Assembly (NCBI RefSeq): GCF_018127785.1
Contig: NZ_CP072389.1
Coordinates: forward strand, 744,001 to 808,000
Direction: 5' to 3'
Source: Prevotella scopos JCM 17725
GTDB lineage: Bacteria; Bacteroidota; Bacteroidia; Bacteroidales; Bacteroidaceae
DNA length: 64,000 nucleotides
Position numbers and translations under genes: made by a program. The notes under the pieces are model-generated. The model saw nothing but the letters and a program-made list of their open reading frames with translations. It was not told where the DNA came from and did no database searches. This document shows positions 62,839 to 64,000 of this stretch, piece after piece (position 1 is the first letter of the stretch; the number at the start of each line of letters is the position of its first letter).

Positions 62839-63270
62839 ATGATTAAAAAGCAATATACCCTTATTGCTGCAACAGCTTTAACGCTAAGTAGCTGTAAAAA
62901 AGGGCCACAAGAAGAACCAAAACAAGACTATCACAGCATGAGTACACTCCCTACCGAGATTGTAGAGAACGGAGATCAGACTATCAAAGATGCTAACAAA
63001 AGGGATGCAGGCTTCATTAGTAACCGAGCTAATGAGCTTACATTGACAAGCCCTTGCTTTGGAGCTGTCAACAAGAATGATCTTGACCTATTGCCTCGTC
63101 CAAATGAAATAAGTAAAACAGACTCTACACTCATTGATCAATTGAATAATGGAGAGGTCTTCTTATTACAACCGGGCACAAAAGGTATTATGCTTTCAGA
63201 TGAAGGTGCAAAGCTATTAATTCGCTTTCAAATGGGCGAAGTATGGGTATGGAAGTCGGCAACTAAGTAA
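62839..63270 (+). CDS. Small lipoprotein of unknown function (143 aa)
   Basis: Not recognised as a named family. The N-terminus is a lipoprotein signal (LIAATALTLSSCKK, acylated Cys19). The mature part is hydrophilic, with a C-terminal strand-rich segment (GEVFLLQPGTKGIMLSDEGAKLLIRFQMGEVWVW). It probably faces the periplasm. It diverges from the blaI operon, and the shared region contains two related inverted repeats, so common regulation is possible. Confidence 0.75.
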   Translation: MIKKQYTLIAATALTLSSCKKGPQEEPKQDYHSMSTLPTEIVENGDQTIKDANKRDAGFISNRANELTLTSPCFGAVNKNDLDLLPRPNEISKTDSTLIDQLNNGEVFLLQPGTKGIMLSDEGAKLLIRFQMGEVWVWKSATK

Positions 63271-63378
63271 TTGTAATCACTACCATTGCATAACATTAGA
63301 AAACTATAACATCATCTCAACTTTACTTATAAGTTTACTCTTAGCTTAAAATATAAAAACAAATCACATTTTCACGAT

Positions 63379-64000
63379 ATGAAAAAAGCGCTTTCTCTTA
63401 TTCTCTTACTTTTGTCATTGACATTTAATAGTTATGCTTTCGACGTAAAGAACCCAGTCGATTATGTAAACACATTAGTTGGTTCGGCTTCAAAATCAGA
63501 ACTTTCAACCGGTAACACCTACCCTGCCACAGCCCTACCATGGGGTATGAACTTCTGGACTCCACAAACAGGAAAGATGGGAGACGGCTGGACTTATACC
63601 TACGAGGCCGATAAGATTCGCGGTCTCAAGCAAACTCATCAGCCAAGTCCATGGATAAACGACTACGGACAGTTCTCTATCATGCCCGTCGTTGGCAAAA
63701 AAGTTTTTGATGAAGAAGGACGTGCTAGTTGGTTTTCGCACAAAGCTGAGACAGCTACACCTTATTATTATAAGACCTATTTGGCTGACTACGACGTCAC
63801 CACAGAGATTAGTCCTACCAGTAGAGCTGCTGCTGTGCGCATTACGTATCCACAAACCGAGGAGGCTTACTTGGTTGTAGATGCCTTTGACAAAGGTTCT
63901 TCTGTGACCATTATACCCGATAAGCGCACTATTATTGGTTATACCACAAAAAATAGCGGAGGTGTTCCAGCAAACTTCAAAAACTATTTTATCCTTCGAT
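63379..64000 (+). CDS. GH92 family alpha-mannosidase, N-terminal part (3' end outside window)
   Basis: The frame is open from ATG 63379 to the right edge (207 codons). A signal peptide (LSLILLLLSLTFNSYA) is followed by the typical GH92 opening: PVDYVNTLVGS, TGNTYPATALPWGMNFWTPQTG, then KTHQPSPW-like QTHQPSPW and YGQFSIMP. GH92 enzymes are calcium-dependent exo-alpha-mannosidases of about 740-780 residues that trim N-glycans; about a quarter is visible. The linkage specificity cannot be judged. It complements the sialic acid cluster in host-glycan use. Confidence 0.92.
   Translation, partial: MKKALSLILLLLSLTFNSYAFDVKNPVDYVNTLVGSASKSELSTGNTYPATALPWGMNFWTPQTGKMGDGWTYTYEADKIRGLKQTHQPSPWINDYGQFSIMPVVGKKVFDEEGRASWFSHKAETATPYYYKTYLADYDVTTEISPTSRAAAVRITYPQTEEAYLVVDAFDKGSSVTIIPDKRTIIGYTTKNSGGVPANFKNYFILR

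Noticed and set aside
1..64000. tRNA, rRNA, insertion sequences, integrase or phage genes
   Set aside because: Looked for on both strands by eye (T-loop-like GTTCRANNC stretches, transposase and recombinase motifs); nothing convincing was found, so the SMC operon is not flanked by visible mobility genes.

Overview
The window looks like chromosomal DNA from a Bacteroidota species, most likely an oral or gut Prevotella (Prevotellaceae). The evidence is the many Bacteroidota-type promoters (a -7 box TAnnTTTG, often with a TTTG/TTG box 17-23 nt upstream), the AT-rich base composition, weak Shine-Dalgarno signals, and families typical of Bacteroidales: DUF3256, DUF4421, DUF1460, DUF4738, DKNYY repeats, CCDC81-like HU/SPOR proteins, GH92, an N-acetylneuraminate utilisation cluster and an Oar-type TonB receptor. 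No rRNA, tRNA, integrase, transposase or CRISPR array was found.

Layout. 1-4.4 kb: the 3' part of valS, then a minus-strand trio (peptidase E-like, nth, DUF2461) and a small membrane protein with its own promoter and terminator. 4.8-6.9 kb: mntH, and a long intergenic region holding a candidate small RNA. 6.9-11.2 kb: glnS, a TPR gene, dedA and a small sigma-70 factor, closely spaced on the plus strand. 11.2-20.4 kb: an exported esterase-like/phytase-family protein, manC, two small winged-helix proteins (one with a histone H1-like tail), aspS, a DUF1573 protein, FHA and HU/SPOR proteins, and rfbC. 20.5-21.3 kb: a lipoprotein. 21.5-27.8 kb: a compact four-gene SMC operon. 27.8-35.9 kb: mnmE and a nucleoside phosphorylase, ansA, a sialic acid cluster (nanA, MFS permease, nanM) and a cupin. 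36-44.7 kb: a TonB receptor, rsmE, a bifunctional-nuclease domain protein, a nucleoside permease, DUF3256, a zinc-ribbon/mini-metalloprotease pair and tsaA/trmO. 44.8-53.2 kb: an OPT transporter, an orphan LuxR regulator, a PafA-like phosphatase, tandem deoxynucleoside kinases, trxB and an msrB-msrA fusion. 53.5-64 kb: DUF1460/DUF4421/Gfo-Idh-MocA genes, engB with an ABC-F ATPase, a DKNYY protein with a carbonic anhydrase, a BlaI/M56-TonB sensor pair, a lipoprotein and the start of a GH92 alpha-mannosidase.

The most notable system is the operon at 21563-27798. It encodes a kleisin-like protein, an MksE/JetB-like protein, a 1215-residue SMC-type ATPase and a small Toprim protein with JetD-like catalytic motifs. 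This is the MksBEFG/Wadjet architecture (anti-plasmid condensin), but with shorter subunits than I expect and an apparently minimal nuclease. Other unexplained structures are four intergenic arrays of degenerate 13-bp palindromes repeated at an exact 22-bp period, a second dispersed repeat of about 140 bp in two copies, a family of leader hairpins just upstream of start codons, two genes whose promoters nearly touch the start codon, a candidate sRNA upstream of mntH, and a palindromic operator overlapping the blaI promoter.
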